Positions 47,657 through 58,156 of a stretch of DNA of 64,000 nucleotides are shown in pieces; within the stretch, counting starts at the first letter, position 1, and each line of letters begins with the position of its first letter. Both the position numbers and the translations under genes were made by a program. The stretch lies in the NCBI GenBank assembly GCA_947626355.1, contig CANQRV010000004.1, positions 1 through 64,000 on the forward strand, written 5' to 3'. This DNA is from an uncultured Muribaculaceae bacterium (lineage in GTDB: Bacteria; Bacteroidota; Bacteroidia; Bacteroidales; Muribaculaceae). The notes below the pieces were generated by a model. The model ran no database searches. It worked only from the letters and a program-made list of their open reading frames with translations, and was not told the origin of the DNA.

Positions 47657-48604
47657 ATGGACAAAGACAATATCTCGGGTGTCGTGAAGACACCCTACAC
47701 TCCTCAATGGCAGATGAGGGCGTTGATCGCCGACAACCCCATGCTGCTGGCAGTGCTCACGCGCTTCGGCATCTCGCTGGGCTTCGGCGAGGCCACTGTG
47801 GCAGAGGTCTGCGCCTCCGCCGGAGTGCATGTGCCCACGTTTCTCGCCGTGGCCAATTTCATCTCCGGATTTCCGGCGTCGACCGCCGGTGTCGACATCG
47901 TGCAGCTCATCAGCTATCTCAGCAACGCCCACGACTATTTCCTGAATTATGTGGCTCCGAGGATGCGCCAGCTTATGCTCCAGGCCATCAGTCCCTCGGC
48001 CGGAGCGCGTCTCTCGCTGGCCCTGATGAAATTTTTCGACGAGTATATAGCCGAGATCCGGCGCCACATGAATTTCGAGGACGAGGTGGTGTTTGCCTAT
48101 GTCTATTCTTTGCTCGACGGTAAGACGCCGATGGTGGATTTCAACATCGACGAGTTCGGCAAGTCGCACACTCCGATCCACGGCAAGCTCGCCGAGCTCA
48201 AGAACCTTCTCGTGTGCCACTTCACCGCTGAGAAGGGTAGGGTAGACATGATGAACACGCTGCTCTTCGATATCGTGACGTCAGAGCGTGATCTCTCCAC
48301 CCATTGCCGTCTGGAAGATGCCTTGTTCGTGCCCGCTGTGAGGCATCTGATGGATTCCGGCGCCTCCACCAAGGATGAGGTGGCCCGCACCTCACTCAGC
48401 GACAACGGCGACGTGCAGCTCACGGCCCGTGAGCGTGAGATTGTGGCCAACGTGGCGCGTGGCCTCAGCAACAAGGAGATAGCCGACAAGCTGTTCCTCT
48501 CTGTCCACACCGTGGCGACCCATCGCCGCAACATCTGCGCCAAGCTCGACCTCCACAGCTCGAGCGCCCTCGCCGTCTACGGCATCATGCACGGCCTCGT
48601 CTGA
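47657..48604 (+). CDS. Hemerythrin-like domain fused to LuxR-type HTH regulator
   Basis: N-term ScdA_N-like, HHE-type His/Glu spacing (NAHDYFL, RRHMNFEDEVVF, SHTPIHGKLAELKN), C-term LTAREREIVANVARGLSNKEIADKLFLSVHTVATHRRNICAKL. Confidence 0.88.
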   Translation: MDKDNISGVVKTPYTPQWQMRALIADNPMLLAVLTRFGISLGFGEATVAEVCASAGVHVPTFLAVANFISGFPASTAGVDIVQLISYLSNAHDYFLNYVAPRMRQLMLQAISPSAGARLSLALMKFFDEYIAEIRRHMNFEDEVVFAYVYSLLDGKTPMVDFNIDEFGKSHTPIHGKLAELKNLLVCHFTAEKGRVDMMNTLLFDIVTSERDLSTHCRLEDALFVPAVRHLMDSGASTKDEVARTSLSDNGDVQLTAREREIVANVARGLSNKEIADKLFLSVHTVATHRRNICAKLDLHSSSALAVYGIMHGLV

Positions 48605-48635
48605 CCGCTGACTTGTTATTCGGCTTATCTGCTTG

Positions 48636-49680
48636 TTATTCGGCGGTTTTCCAGGCGGTGATGTTGCGGGTCTCGGTGCTGAAGGTGATGCCGAGCTCCA
48701 CCACGGGGCGCGGATCGCCAAGGAACTGGCGCTTGTAGTCCTTCTTCCTGATTTGCTCCAGCGCCTCCTCCGGGGTGCCGTCTCGCTTCAGCTCCATCAC
48801 GTAGATGTAGTTGCGCATCCTCAGCAGCAGGTCGATGCGCCCCTGCGAGGTGTGCCACTCCGGACGGGCGTCCACTCCCACCAGCACGAAGATGATGAAG
48901 AGGTTGTTCTCGTAGAGCAGCTCCACGGCGTTCTCGGCGAACTCATACGGTATGCCGGCCATGAACGTCCGCAGGCGCTCCATCGCCTCGTCGACCCTCC
49001 GCTCCTCAAGCAGCTTCCTCACCTCATATACGTTGCTGTATATGTCGGCATCGGTCTTTTCGAGATAATGCACGGCAAGGTTCTCGAAAAGGCCCTTCCG
49101 CACTTCGAGGTTGGGAATGCCGGGCCGGTAGCGGTCGGGCTCCTCATAGGCCTTGATGGTCAGGTAGCCGGTCTGGTAAAGGAGCGCGGTCGGGTTGTCG
49201 TTGAGGATATCGCTTGCCGAAAGAGTCCTGCCCTCGACAGTCTCTTCATAACCGGTATTGCTTTTTGGGCCAGGTCGGAAATCCCCTGCCTGAAATTGTA
49301 GAGTAGCTCATACTCGTCGACGAGGATCACTACCGTCTGGCCGGTCGAGTCATGGGCTGCCTTGATGATGTTGCGGAAGCGCATCGACAGGCCCACGGTT
49401 TCCGGCTTGACATCATAGAGATTCTCCCATTCGCGGAACTGAGTGTCGAGTATTTCCTCCAGATTGCCCTCATCCGTCGCATGATAAGTGGCGAGACTGA
49501 GCATCAGCACCGGATGCACGGGCCACTTGGTCTCCAGCCTCTCCATGGCGAGACCCTTGAAAAGCTCCCTCTTCCCCTCGAAATAGGCCTGGATCGTGGA
49601 GAGAAGCAGGCTCTTGCCGAAGCGCCGCGGCCGCGACAGGAAGACGCAGTTGCTGTCATGCACGAGATTATAGGCCGATA
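48636..49680 (-). pseudogene. AAA-ATPase-like / PD-(D/E)XK nuclease family protein, disrupted
   Basis: Split into ORFs 49160..49663 (FLSRPRRFGKSLLLSTI, VVILVDEYE) and 48636..49103 (GRIDLLLRMRNYIYVMELK); bridge LSASDILNDNPTALLYQTGYLTIK lies in another frame; N-terminus missing. Confidence 0.8.
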
Positions 49681-49685
49681 TGTGG

Positions 49686-52094
49686 TCAGTGGAGTTGGAT
49701 GGATGTCTCGGCGGGGGAGAGGCCGTCGGCGATGGCTTTGATTGTCACGAGGCCCGGCTCCCTGCGGGAACGGAGGATTACGCTGCACTCACCATTGTAG
49801 AGGCTGCGGGTGTCGCCCACGGTCAATTCGCCGGAGCGGATGTCTCCGTTGATCACGCCCACTATGTCGGCCGGACCACTGACCTCGAACCTCACCGGCA
49901 TCCCGGCGCGATGTTCCGTGCGTCCCTCGCTGTCTACGGCCGCCACATCCACATGGAGCAGGTCGATCCCGTCGGCCTTCCACGCCGGATTGTCGCCCGT
50001 AAGGGTGAGCCTTATGCCTTGGCCCGGCGTCTCCAGTCGCTGGGTGGCCACAGCTTTGCCGGAGGCGTCGTTGTAGCCCCGCGCCTCGATGTAGCCGGGT
50101 GTGTATTCGATGTCTTCCCAGAGTATCCGGTTGCGGGCCTTGGCATTGCTCCGGTCGTTTTTGCGGCGCCCGAGACTGGTGCCGTTGACGATGAGCTCCA
50201 CCTCGTCGGCGTTGGTGAAGGTGTAGAGCGCCACCTTGCTGCCCGGCACGCCGTCCCACCGGGAATCGAGCCGCGTGGTGCCTACTTTCACATCGTTCCA
50301 CACCGTGCTGTCGCTCCCTCCTATCACTCCTATGGCCACCAGCGGCTCCTCGGGCTTGAAGATGCTCTTCAGGAAATATGCCTGCGGTTTCGGGCGCAGC
50401 GAGATGTCGAACACTCCCTGACTCCATCCCTTCGACGGCCATCCGTTCGATTCCCCGAGGTAGTCGATCATTCCCCAGTATGCGAGTCCGATCACTCTGT
50501 CGAGGTCCATCTCGTAGTAGTTGGGTCCCATGCCGGCCGCGCTCGCCTCGCTCTGATAGAACATCATCCTGGGAAAGCGGCGTGAGTCGCCCGGGAAATA
50601 CATATAGCGGTAGTTGTAGGAGGCGATGTCGGTGGCGAGTGCCAGCGGTGCCGGCAGCGAGTCGGTGAGCTCGTCGCGGCCGCGTGGATGCATGGCCACT
50701 GTCGTGGGCCTTGTGGTGTCGTAGCGCCTTAGCAGATCCTTCTGCAGGCGGTAGGGTGTCACTCCCCAGTCGTTGTATGGCAGATCGGGAATGAGCTGGA
50801 GCTCGTTGCCGAGGCTCCACATCACCACCGACGGATGGTTGCGGTCGCGCCTCACCCATTCCGGCACGTCGTGCTGCCAGAGCCCGCTCCAGTCGCGCCG
50901 TCCTCCGGCATACTGTGTGAGCCATTTGTCATATAGCTCGTCCACCACCAGTATGCCGTATTCGTCGCATAGGTCGAGAAATGACTCGCTATAGGGATTG
51001 TGGGAGGTGCGGATGTGGTTGAAGCCGAAATCCTTGAGCAGCTTTATCCGCTTCTCGATGGCGCGGGGATAGGCGGCCGCGCCGAGGGCGCCGAGGGTAT
51101 GGTGGTTGGCTATGCCCTTGAGCAGCACTTTCTTCCCGTTGAGCTTCATCCCGAATTCGGGAGAGAACTCCACGGTGCGGATGCCGAAGCGCTCCGTCAC
51201 CCGGTCGGCCACGCTGCCGTCGGGGCGGTAGAGGGTGGCCGTGAGTGTGTAGAGAGCCGGCTTGTCGCAGTCCCATAGCTCTGCCGCGGTGAGCGTGATG
51301 CTGTCGAGCCGGAACTCGCGGGTGTGCTGCCTGCGGTTGTTCCAGTGGTTGCGGATCCGCGAATACACCGTCTCTCCCTCCGGCGAATGGATGTCTATGC
51401 CCACGCGGATGCTGTCCTGAGCAGGAAGTGTGGTTATTTCGCCGAGCACTTCCACCACGCTGCGGCTTGCATCAGCCGTCGGAGTGGTGATATGCAGCGG
51501 ATGGCGGGTGAAATATCTGTCGCTGTCGGTCAGTATGATGTTGACGTCGCGGTAGAGGCCACCGCCGGTGTACCATCGGGAGTTCTCCGGTTTCCCAGTG
51601 TCGGCCGTTACCTCGATTACGTTGTCGGTGCCGTATCTCAGCTTGTCGCTGATGTCGATGTCGAAGCCCAGATAGCCATAGTCGGTGCCTCCGATGCGGC
51701 TGCCGTTGAGGCAGACGTCGCCCGTGAGCATGATGCCCTCGAAGTCGAGCAGCACACGGCGTCCTTTCCACTCCTCCGGCGCGGTGAACGTCTTGCGGTA
51801 GAGCCCCGTGCCCATCTCCTTGAAGCCGCGTGAGCTGAGGCGGCTCTTCACGTTGGCCATCGGATTGTCGAGGTCGGGCCGCTCGTCGGGCGACGGCTCG
51901 ACCCACGGCTGCCCGGTCTGGAAGTCGTGCGGAAGGTTTACGGAGGTCCATGTAGTGTCGTTGTTCTGTATGTCTCCTGTCCGGAGCATCCGGAACTGCC
52001 AGTTGTCATTGAGGTTTACCACCGTCCGCTGGGACGGCGCAATGAGCGCCGGCGCCAGCAGCAGGGGCAGCATGATGGCTTCCGGGGTCTTCAT
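49686..52094 (-). CDS. Glycoside hydrolase family 2 (beta-galactosidase-like)
   Basis: INLPHDFQTG, GGLYRDVNIILT, GFNHIRTSHNPYSESFLDLCDEYGILVVDELYDKW, VVMWSLGNEL. Confidence 0.93.
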   Translation of the reverse strand: MKTPEAIMLPLLLAPALIAPSQRTVVNLNDNWQFRMLRTGDIQNNDTTWTSVNLPHDFQTGQPWVEPSPDERPDLDNPMANVKSRLSSRGFKEMGTGLYRKTFTAPEEWKGRRVLLDFEGIMLTGDVCLNGSRIGGTDYGYLGFDIDISDKLRYGTDNVIEVTADTGKPENSRWYTGGGLYRDVNIILTDSDRYFTRHPLHITTPTADASRSVVEVLGEITTLPAQDSIRVGIDIHSPEGETVYSRIRNHWNNRRQHTREFRLDSITLTAAELWDCDKPALYTLTATLYRPDGSVADRVTERFGIRTVEFSPEFGMKLNGKKVLLKGIANHHTLGALGAAAYPRAIEKRIKLLKDFGFNHIRTSHNPYSESFLDLCDEYGILVVDELYDKWLTQYAGGRRDWSGLWQHDVPEWVRRDRNHPSVVMWSLGNELQLIPDLPYNDWGVTPYRLQKDLLRRYDTTRPTTVAMHPRGRDELTDSLPAPLALATDIASYNYRYMYFPGDSRRFPRMMFYQSEASAAGMGPNYYEMDLDRVIGLAYWGMIDYLGESNGWPSKGWSQGVFDISLRPKPQAYFLKSIFKPEEPLVAIGVIGGSDSTVWNDVKVGTTRLDSRWDGVPGSKVALYTFTNADEVELIVNGTSLGRRKNDRSNAKARNRILWEDIEYTPGYIEARGYNDASGKAVATQRLETPGQGIRLTLTGDNPAWKADGIDLLHVDVAAVDSEGRTEHRAGMPVRFEVSGPADIVGVINGDIRSGELTVGDTRSLYNGECSVILRSRREPGLVTIKAIADGLSPAETSIQLH

Positions 52095-52100
52095 GGGTGA

Positions 52101-54626
52101 TTATCTTACGAGTATTTTTAATGTCTCGCCGCCGCTGACGGCGATATACAGGCCGCTCTGGAGCTCCAGGGAACCCCCTCCGGCCTGTATTGAGCCGGCA
52201 TGCACTCCTGATGCCGTAAAGATGTCGACACGGGCATCAGAGCGCTCTATCACGAGGCGTCCCTTTGCGCCGTAGCCGTAGATGGCGCTGTGGCCGACGC
52301 TCCCGATCTCATCGACCGAGGAGAGCCCTTTCGACCCGATCACCACGAAGGCTCCTGCATCGAGGCTCACCTTGCCGGCCGATACCTCGATCTGGGGCGT
52401 CGTCTCATGGCTTGAGGCGAGTATCTGATAGTCGCCGTCGCCGCCTTTCGTGAAATCGACGTTGATGGTAAGCCGCTTGTCGACGAGTGGATTCACCACA
52501 GTGAAGAGCTCCTTGTCGCCCGACTTCGACACGAGCAGGCGTCCGTTGTCCCAGTCGCTGTCGCCGTAGGTGCCGCTGAAGGAGGCTGAGACGTCAAACA
52601 TCTCGGGATTGCCGTTTCTGACGGCGGTCAGGGCGCGGTAGGTGTCGTAGAGGCCGCGTCGCTCTGGATTGTCGAGCATCGACCATCTCACTGTCTTCGG
52701 GTCGGTATTGTTGCCGCCGGTGGCGTCTTTGGTGTTGTCGTTGTCGCCGAGCTCGGAGAACTGCCATATCATGTGTGCGCCGGGGCTCATGAGCATCTGT
52801 GCGGCGCAGCTGCCGAGGCGTCGCATCGACATCGCGAGGTCGCCCTTCACGCCGGGCGCGCCGTAGACGTCCTGCTTGTAGGCGAGGCGCTGCTCGTCGT
52901 GGCTCTCCATGTAGGAGACGGTGGAGTAGGGCGTGCGGTCGTCGTAGGGGGCGTAGAAGCGGCGCAGGCCGGCTCCGTCGCGGTAGCCCATAGCGAACTG
53001 GTCTGACGAATAGTTCACGTTGGCCCAGTTGAGCTGTCCGGTCTCGGCCATCTCGTTCTCCTCCTTGGCCTGGGCGAGGTTCTCGTTGATGAAGTAGGCG
53101 TGGGGATTCACTTCCTCCACCACCTTCTGCAGCTCGCGCATGCGGGCCACGCGGCTGGCGTTGTAGGCATTGGTGGCGGCGTCGCCGCTGTTGGCGTATG
53201 AGTCGTTGTCGCCGAGTCCCTTCACCAGGTCGAGGCGGAAGCCGTCTACGCGGTATTCCTCCAGCCAGTAGCGCAGCGCGTCGTGCCATTGCTTCTGCAC
53301 GAGCGCATAGTCCTGGTTCCAGTCGTTGAGCACACTGTAGGCATGGGGGGCCGTGACGTTGAAAAACGGGTTCTCCCCCGGCTGATACATCCTCTGCCAG
53401 GGATGCTGCCAGTCGCTCTGGTTGAATACGATGTCGAGGATCACGGCGATTCCCTCCTTGTGGCAGGCGTCGATGAAGCGCTTGTAGTCGTCGGGAGTGC
53501 CGTATGCCTTGTCGGGAGCGAAGTAGAAGTTGGGGTTGTAGCCCCATGAGATGTTGCCGTTGAATTCATTGATGGGCAGCAGCTCGATGGCGTTTATGCC
53601 GAGCTGCTTCAGATAGGGGAGCTTCGCGAGGGCGCCGGCCACCGTGCCGTCGCCGAGCGCTTTCCCCTCTGTGCCGGTGAAGTCGCGCAGCAGAAGCTCG
53701 TAGATGATGAGGCGGTCCTTGTCTACGCCGCGGAAGTCCTTGACCTCCCAGTCATAGTCGTTGATGTCGGAGCGATACACCGCCAGAGGCACTCCGTGTA
53801 CTTTCCCTACGGGATAGGAGGGAAGCCAGGGGAACACGTCGGCCGGTATGTAGGAGTCGTATTCCGGGTCGAGCACGAGGCGTGCATATGGGTCGCCCAC
53901 GGCGATGTTGCCGTCCACGATATAGTAGTAGGGATAGCATCTGCCCTCCTCGAGCCCTTTCACCTGAGTCCAGAAATACCTTACGCCGTCCACGTCATCG
54001 TAGCTCATCACCCCCTGCTGTCCCACGGCATAGTCGTCCCAGCTGCCCACGAGCGTCACGCTGTTCTTGCCGGGGGCGGCGAGGCAGAAGGTCACTGTGC
54101 CTGCGCCGTCTCCCACCGCGCCCATCCGCGGCTCTCCGCCGGGGTATGGAGCGGGCTCCGACACCCCGTTGTGGAGAAACACGAAGATGTCCTGGTTGTT
54201 GGGGCCTTTCCCTTCCTTGCTGTTGTCGGCGTTGCGGAATACGAAGGCCAGGCGCTCCACGGTCTCCGAGGGGTCGGTGATGCCGTAATAGGTGCGTATG
54301 TCGCCGATATAGAGCTTCCAGAGGTTCTCCTCCACGTATGAGAGCTCATACTTCGCGCTGTTGTCGCCCCAGGTCGGCGCGTAGCGCCAGTCGGAGGCAG
54401 TGGTGGAGTAGTTGGTGATCACTCCTGTGTGGGCATACACTTTCTCCGGGGGCTTCACGCCCTGGAGCCCCTTGTTGCCCTCGTCGGCATGGAAATAGAT
54501 GGTGACTCCGGTCGATTCCTCGAGCAGAGGGGTAGGCTCGGCGGTCACCTGCGCCGCCATGTCGGCGACGGCGGCGAGCATGAGCGCCACCGCCGTCATC
54601 AGTATTTCGGATATGTTTGCTTTCAT
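52101..54626 (-). CDS. GH13 alpha-amylase/pullulanase-type protein
   Basis: INAIELLPINEF, GIAVILDIVFNQSDW, VDGFRLDLVKGLG, SYMESHDEQRL. Confidence 0.92.
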   Translation of the reverse strand: MKANISEILMTAVALMLAAVADMAAQVTAEPTPLLEESTGVTIYFHADEGNKGLQGVKPPEKVYAHTGVITNYSTTASDWRYAPTWGDNSAKYELSYVEENLWKLYIGDIRTYYGITDPSETVERLAFVFRNADNSKEGKGPNNQDIFVFLHNGVSEPAPYPGGEPRMGAVGDGAGTVTFCLAAPGKNSVTLVGSWDDYAVGQQGVMSYDDVDGVRYFWTQVKGLEEGRCYPYYYIVDGNIAVGDPYARLVLDPEYDSYIPADVFPWLPSYPVGKVHGVPLAVYRSDINDYDWEVKDFRGVDKDRLIIYELLLRDFTGTEGKALGDGTVAGALAKLPYLKQLGINAIELLPINEFNGNISWGYNPNFYFAPDKAYGTPDDYKRFIDACHKEGIAVILDIVFNQSDWQHPWQRMYQPGENPFFNVTAPHAYSVLNDWNQDYALVQKQWHDALRYWLEEYRVDGFRLDLVKGLGDNDSYANSGDAATNAYNASRVARMRELQKVVEEVNPHAYFINENLAQAKEENEMAETGQLNWANVNYSSDQFAMGYRDGAGLRRFYAPYDDRTPYSTVSYMESHDEQRLAYKQDVYGAPGVKGDLAMSMRRLGSCAAQMLMSPGAHMIWQFSELGDNDNTKDATGGNNTDPKTVRWSMLDNPERRGLYDTYRALTAVRNGNPEMFDVSASFSGTYGDSDWDNGRLLVSKSGDKELFTVVNPLVDKRLTINVDFTKGGDGDYQILASSHETTPQIEVSAGKVSLDAGAFVVIGSKGLSSVDEIGSVGHSAIYGYGAKGRLVIERSDARVDIFTASGVHAGSIQAGGGSLELQSGLYIAVSGGETLKILVR

Positions 54627-54663
54627 TGCAGTGTCAATGGGTTGTCAAGGTGTTTTTTCGTGT

Positions 54664-55659
54664 TCACCGGCAGCATCCCGGGTCGGGAGTGGCCCAGCGT
54701 GCGCGGAGACGTGCCATCTCCCCGGCGGTGAGGGGTATCACTGTGCCGTGGCGCGGATGGAAGTCCATGCTGACCTTCTCCTTTACGGGACGGAACGTGA
54801 CGAAGTCCTCGGTCTCGGTGAAGTCGTAGCCCCCCTTCATGTAGACGTCATACATGAGGATGTATTTGTCCTGGCCTATGAGCTTGAAGGTGCCTGCTCC
54901 CTCCACGGCGTCGTCGGTGAGCTGCTTGTAGTCGGGCTGCTCGGTCCATTTGCCCGAGGTGAGGTCTTTTGTCGAGGCCACCTTTATGCCGTTGCCGTGC
55001 CCCTCGGTCTTGTAGAAGAGGTAGTAGGTGCCGTCTTTCTCCACGATGTCTCCGTCGATACACGACTTGCCGTCCTCAGGCAGGAAGAATGGCCTGGGCT
55101 CCCCCTCTATGTCTGTGAAGTCGGGGTTGGCGTAGGCGTAGTAGATGATGTCTGGGCCGTCGCCGTGCTGCATCGACCAGTAGACGAGCATCTTGCCGGC
55201 CTTACGGTCGTAGATGGTCTGCGGGGCCCACACCCTCTTGAGGTTCTCCTGGCCGGGATACTTCTTCTGGATGTTGATGACGGAGTGGCTCCAGTTGACG
55301 AGGTCGCACGATTTCAGCAGCGTCATGCCGCGGTTGGAGTCCCAGCCGCGTGCCGACACCATGTCGGTGACCACCATGTAGAAGCAGTTGTCGGGGCCGC
55401 GCAGGATGTGCGGGTCGCGCACTCCGCCCGTCTCGCTGATGTCGGCCGAGCAGATCACGGGATATCCGCCGTTGAGCGCCTTATAGTTATAGCCGTCGTC
55501 GCTGAGGGCGAAGCGTATGGCCTCCTCGCAGCGGGTGTTGTCGTTGCCTGTGAAATATGTGAAGAGATAGCCGGCGTAGTCGCTTTCGGCCGGGGTCTGT
55601 GCCGTGGCGGCCACGGGGGCGGCGAGCACCGTGAGGGAAATGATAAGGTTTCGTAGCAT
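54664..55659 (-). CDS. Family 43/five-bladed propeller glycosidase-like protein
   Basis: GGVRDPHILRGPDNCFYMVVTDM, VWAPQTIYDRKAGKMLVYWSM, SCIDGDIVEKDGTYYLFYKTEG; start at MLRNLI. Confidence 0.82.
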   Translation of the reverse strand: MLRNLIISLTVLAAPVAATAQTPAESDYAGYLFTYFTGNDNTRCEEAIRFALSDDGYNYKALNGGYPVICSADISETGGVRDPHILRGPDNCFYMVVTDMVSARGWDSNRGMTLLKSCDLVNWSHSVINIQKKYPGQENLKRVWAPQTIYDRKAGKMLVYWSMQHGDGPDIIYYAYANPDFTDIEGEPRPFFLPEDGKSCIDGDIVEKDGTYYLFYKTEGHGNGIKVASTKDLTSGKWTEQPDYKQLTDDAVEGAGTFKLIGQDKYILMYDVYMKGGYDFTETEDFVTFRPVKEKVSMDFHPRHGTVIPLTAGEMARLRARWATPDPGCCR

Positions 55660-55691
55660 GTCGTTGATAAGATTGAGGTTTTGCTTTGGTG

Positions 55692-55699
55692 CAAAGGTA
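55692..55699 (-). promoter_or_regulatory. Bacteroidetes -7 element (TACCTTTG on minus strand)
   Basis: CAAAGGTA on plus strand with CAA 20 bp further upstream. Confidence 0.6.
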
Positions 55700-55723
55700 A
55701 TTGAAATAAGCCGAAAATCCAAA

Positions 55724-55753
55724 AAAAAGGCCGGCTTGCGGGCCGGCCTTTTT
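55724..55753 (-). terminator. Intrinsic terminator
   Basis: aaaaaggccggc-ttgcgg-gccggccttttt. Confidence 0.85.
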
Positions 55754-55773
55754 CTATAAAGGATGTTAATGTC

Positions 55774-57165
55774 TTATTTCGCTGTCAGAGTGACGGTGTA
55801 GGGGAGCGTCGCGAGGTGGAGCGATACCTCGTAGTCGCCTGCCGCGGGCTGTGTGAGGTTGTCGCCGCCGGGCGTCAGGTCGGTCATCGATCCGCCGAGA
55901 TTGATGTCCCAGTTGTCGTTGGCGCGGAACTTCCAGCCACCCTCGCCGGTAAAGGATACGGTGCCTGTGATGCTCTGGCCGTTGTCGCTGATGGTGAGGT
56001 TGCTCTGCGAGCCCCAGCCGTTGAAGTCGCCGATGGCGCCGATGGTGTCGATCTTGGTGATCGTGTAGGTCTGGGCGCCGAGGTCGAGAGTGATGTAGTA
56101 GAGGCCGGCCTCAGCCACTGTGAGGTTGGCGCCGTCGCGTGCCAGAGCGCCGTCTGCGCTGCCTTTGCCCCAGTTGACGTCCCATGAGCCGGTGGCGAAC
56201 TTGAATTCGCCGTCGAGCCATGCGTAGCCGTAGTAGGAGTTGTAGTCGGAAGTTGTGAGACGCCATTCAGCTGCGTCCACTGTCCAGCCGTTGGCTCCGC
56301 CGGGGATGGTGAGTGTTTCGTAGGCGAGGCCGATGGTATAGGTCTTGTCGAGCATGTTGGCCTCCACGCGATAGCTGCCCACGCCGAGCGCGGCGGGCTC
56401 GCCGGTCACGTCAAGAGTGCCTTCTGCTGTCGGGTAATATACCCTGCCGCTCTCGCTCACGATCTCCCATGCCACGCCCTGGGCGTTCATCTCGGGAGTC
56501 ACGTTGATGATGGCGCTGAACATCGGGTCGTCGTAAGCGTGTTTCTCGGAGTGGCTCATCGTGATGACCTCTCCATCGGCGCCGCCGATGATGGTCTGCA
56601 CCTTGTAGCTGTTCTCGATGTTGAGCTGGATGTCGACCGGTGTGATGGTGATCTTCTCAGCACCATACCACCTGTCGAGGCCGCCGAGACGCGACACCTG
56701 CTTGCCGTCTACAACGTAGGCGGCGAAGCGGATGTAGGCCTCCTGGGCTTCCGGGGTCTTGCCCCAGATAGCCTGGAAGGCGTTGCCGAGCGCGGAGCCG
56801 AGGGCCTTGCCGTCGGTCAGCGAGATCTCCTGCGGGTCGGTGTATGCCTCGTCTTTGGCGAGCTGCATCATAAACTGCACGGTCGCGTTCTCGGGAAGGT
56901 CGGTCACCTCAGCCACGTTGATTAGCTGCGCCTCCTTGTTCTCGGCCGGAGTGTTGATGTCGGTGTTCCACACTGCGGCGTTGGCGAAGCTGTTGATATT
57001 GAGCGCTGCTCCCTGCAGGGCGTCGCCGTAGGCCACTGTCAGGCCATCGGCCTGCATGATGGCCTCCTGGGGATTCACCTGCTCGATGCCGAGGTCGCTC
57101 TTGTCGTCGCAGGCGGTAAACCCTATGCCCAGAAGCGCAATAAGAAATATACTTGTCTTTTTCAT
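55774..57165 (-). CDS. SusE/SusF-like outer membrane lipoprotein
   Basis: Lipobox IGFTACDD; repeated SusE/F-type beta domains ending in YTVTLTAK. Confidence 0.82.
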   Translation of the reverse strand: MKKTSIFLIALLGIGFTACDDKSDLGIEQVNPQEAIMQADGLTVAYGDALQGAALNINSFANAAVWNTDINTPAENKEAQLINVAEVTDLPENATVQFMMQLAKDEAYTDPQEISLTDGKALGSALGNAFQAIWGKTPEAQEAYIRFAAYVVDGKQVSRLGGLDRWYGAEKITITPVDIQLNIENSYKVQTIIGGADGEVITMSHSEKHAYDDPMFSAIINVTPEMNAQGVAWEIVSESGRVYYPTAEGTLDVTGEPAALGVGSYRVEANMLDKTYTIGLAYETLTIPGGANGWTVDAAEWRLTTSDYNSYYGYAWLDGEFKFATGSWDVNWGKGSADGALARDGANLTVAEAGLYYITLDLGAQTYTITKIDTIGAIGDFNGWGSQSNLTISDNGQSITGTVSFTGEGGWKFRANDNWDINLGGSMTDLTPGGDNLTQPAAGDYEVSLHLATLPYTVTLTAK

Positions 57166-57193
57166 TGTGTTTCTTTGTGAGATTTAGTTGTGT

Positions 57194-58105
57194 TTAGTTC
57201 ACCTGCTCGAAGCGAACGGTCTTGTTGCCGAGGTTTACGGTGATCTTGACATCGCCGCCTGCCCAGCCTTCGATCTGCCAGCTGCCCTTGCCTGCCCCCT
57301 TGGTGTCAGGGTCATAGAAGCAGTTGCCCTGATATGCGCCGTCGGTCATTGTGATGGCAACGGGGCTGTCCTCGTCCTGGGCGCCTACGGAATACCAGTC
57401 CCAAGGCTCGTCGGGGCTGAACTGATCGTAGAAGCGGAACTGGAACTGATCGGCGGGAATAGTGAACGTGCCTTCGTATACGAGGCTTCCGGGTTCTGTC
57501 TCGCTGAGGGCCCACGGGCCTGCCTCGGGATAGCCGGGTGCCGGTGCAGTCCAGCCTTCAGGCTGTCCTACGAGCCACATGAGGTCGGCAACCTTGACTG
57601 CGAAGTAGGGCTGCACGGCGGAGAGCTCGATCACGTTGGAGTAGATGTCGCTGTAGTCGGCGTTGGGAATCCATGCGTGGACTCTCACATAGATGGGCTT
57701 CGGGTCGGAAGAGAAGTTGGTTTCCGTGGTGTAGCCGAAAAGCGAGCACATGGCCATCGAGAACATCTCACCCGAAATCTCGATGCGGGCGCTGGTTGTG
57801 GTGGTCTCGAGGGTGATGTAGCCGTCGGGGTTCTCCTCGCTGAAGACGCCGTTCTTGAAGTTGTCCTCGGCCTTGGCGATCTCCACCTGGTATGAGGGCA
57901 TGCATCCTACACCGTAATCCGGCTGCGACACGGTGAAGAAGATGGAGTTGTCGGGGCTCATCACATAGAGCTGGTCGGCCATGGCGGGGCGGTTGAGCAC
58001 AAACTCCGTCGGCTTGTCGAGCCGGGGCTGGGTGTCTTCCTTACACCCTGTGAGCCCGGCTGCCGCTATTGAGGCTGCGGCCGCCATAAGAATATATTTT
58101 TTCAT
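57194..58105 (-). CDS. SusE-like lipoprotein
   Basis: Lipobox AGLTGCKED, KPTEFVLNRPAMADQLYVMSPDNSIFFTVSQPDYG. Confidence 0.82.
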   Translation of the reverse strand: MKKYILMAAAASIAAAGLTGCKEDTQPRLDKPTEFVLNRPAMADQLYVMSPDNSIFFTVSQPDYGVGCMPSYQVEIAKAEDNFKNGVFSEENPDGYITLETTTTSARIEISGEMFSMAMCSLFGYTTETNFSSDPKPIYVRVHAWIPNADYSDIYSNVIELSAVQPYFAVKVADLMWLVGQPEGWTAPAPGYPEAGPWALSETEPGSLVYEGTFTIPADQFQFRFYDQFSPDEPWDWYSVGAQDEDSPVAITMTDGAYQGNCFYDPDTKGAGKGSWQIEGWAGGDVKITVNLGNKTVRFEQVN

Positions 58106-58156
58106 TTTGGTCGTTCAGTTTAAGAATTCTGTTGGTTTGGAAATTCTCTGATGTGA

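Noticed and set aside
49789-50925. 378-aa minus-strand ORF within the GH2 gene
   Set aside because: Alternative frame of the GH2 coding strand, Arg/Gly-rich artefact
54499-55656. 385-aa plus-strand ORF
   Set aside because: Antisense to the GH43-like gene and the start of the GH13 gene
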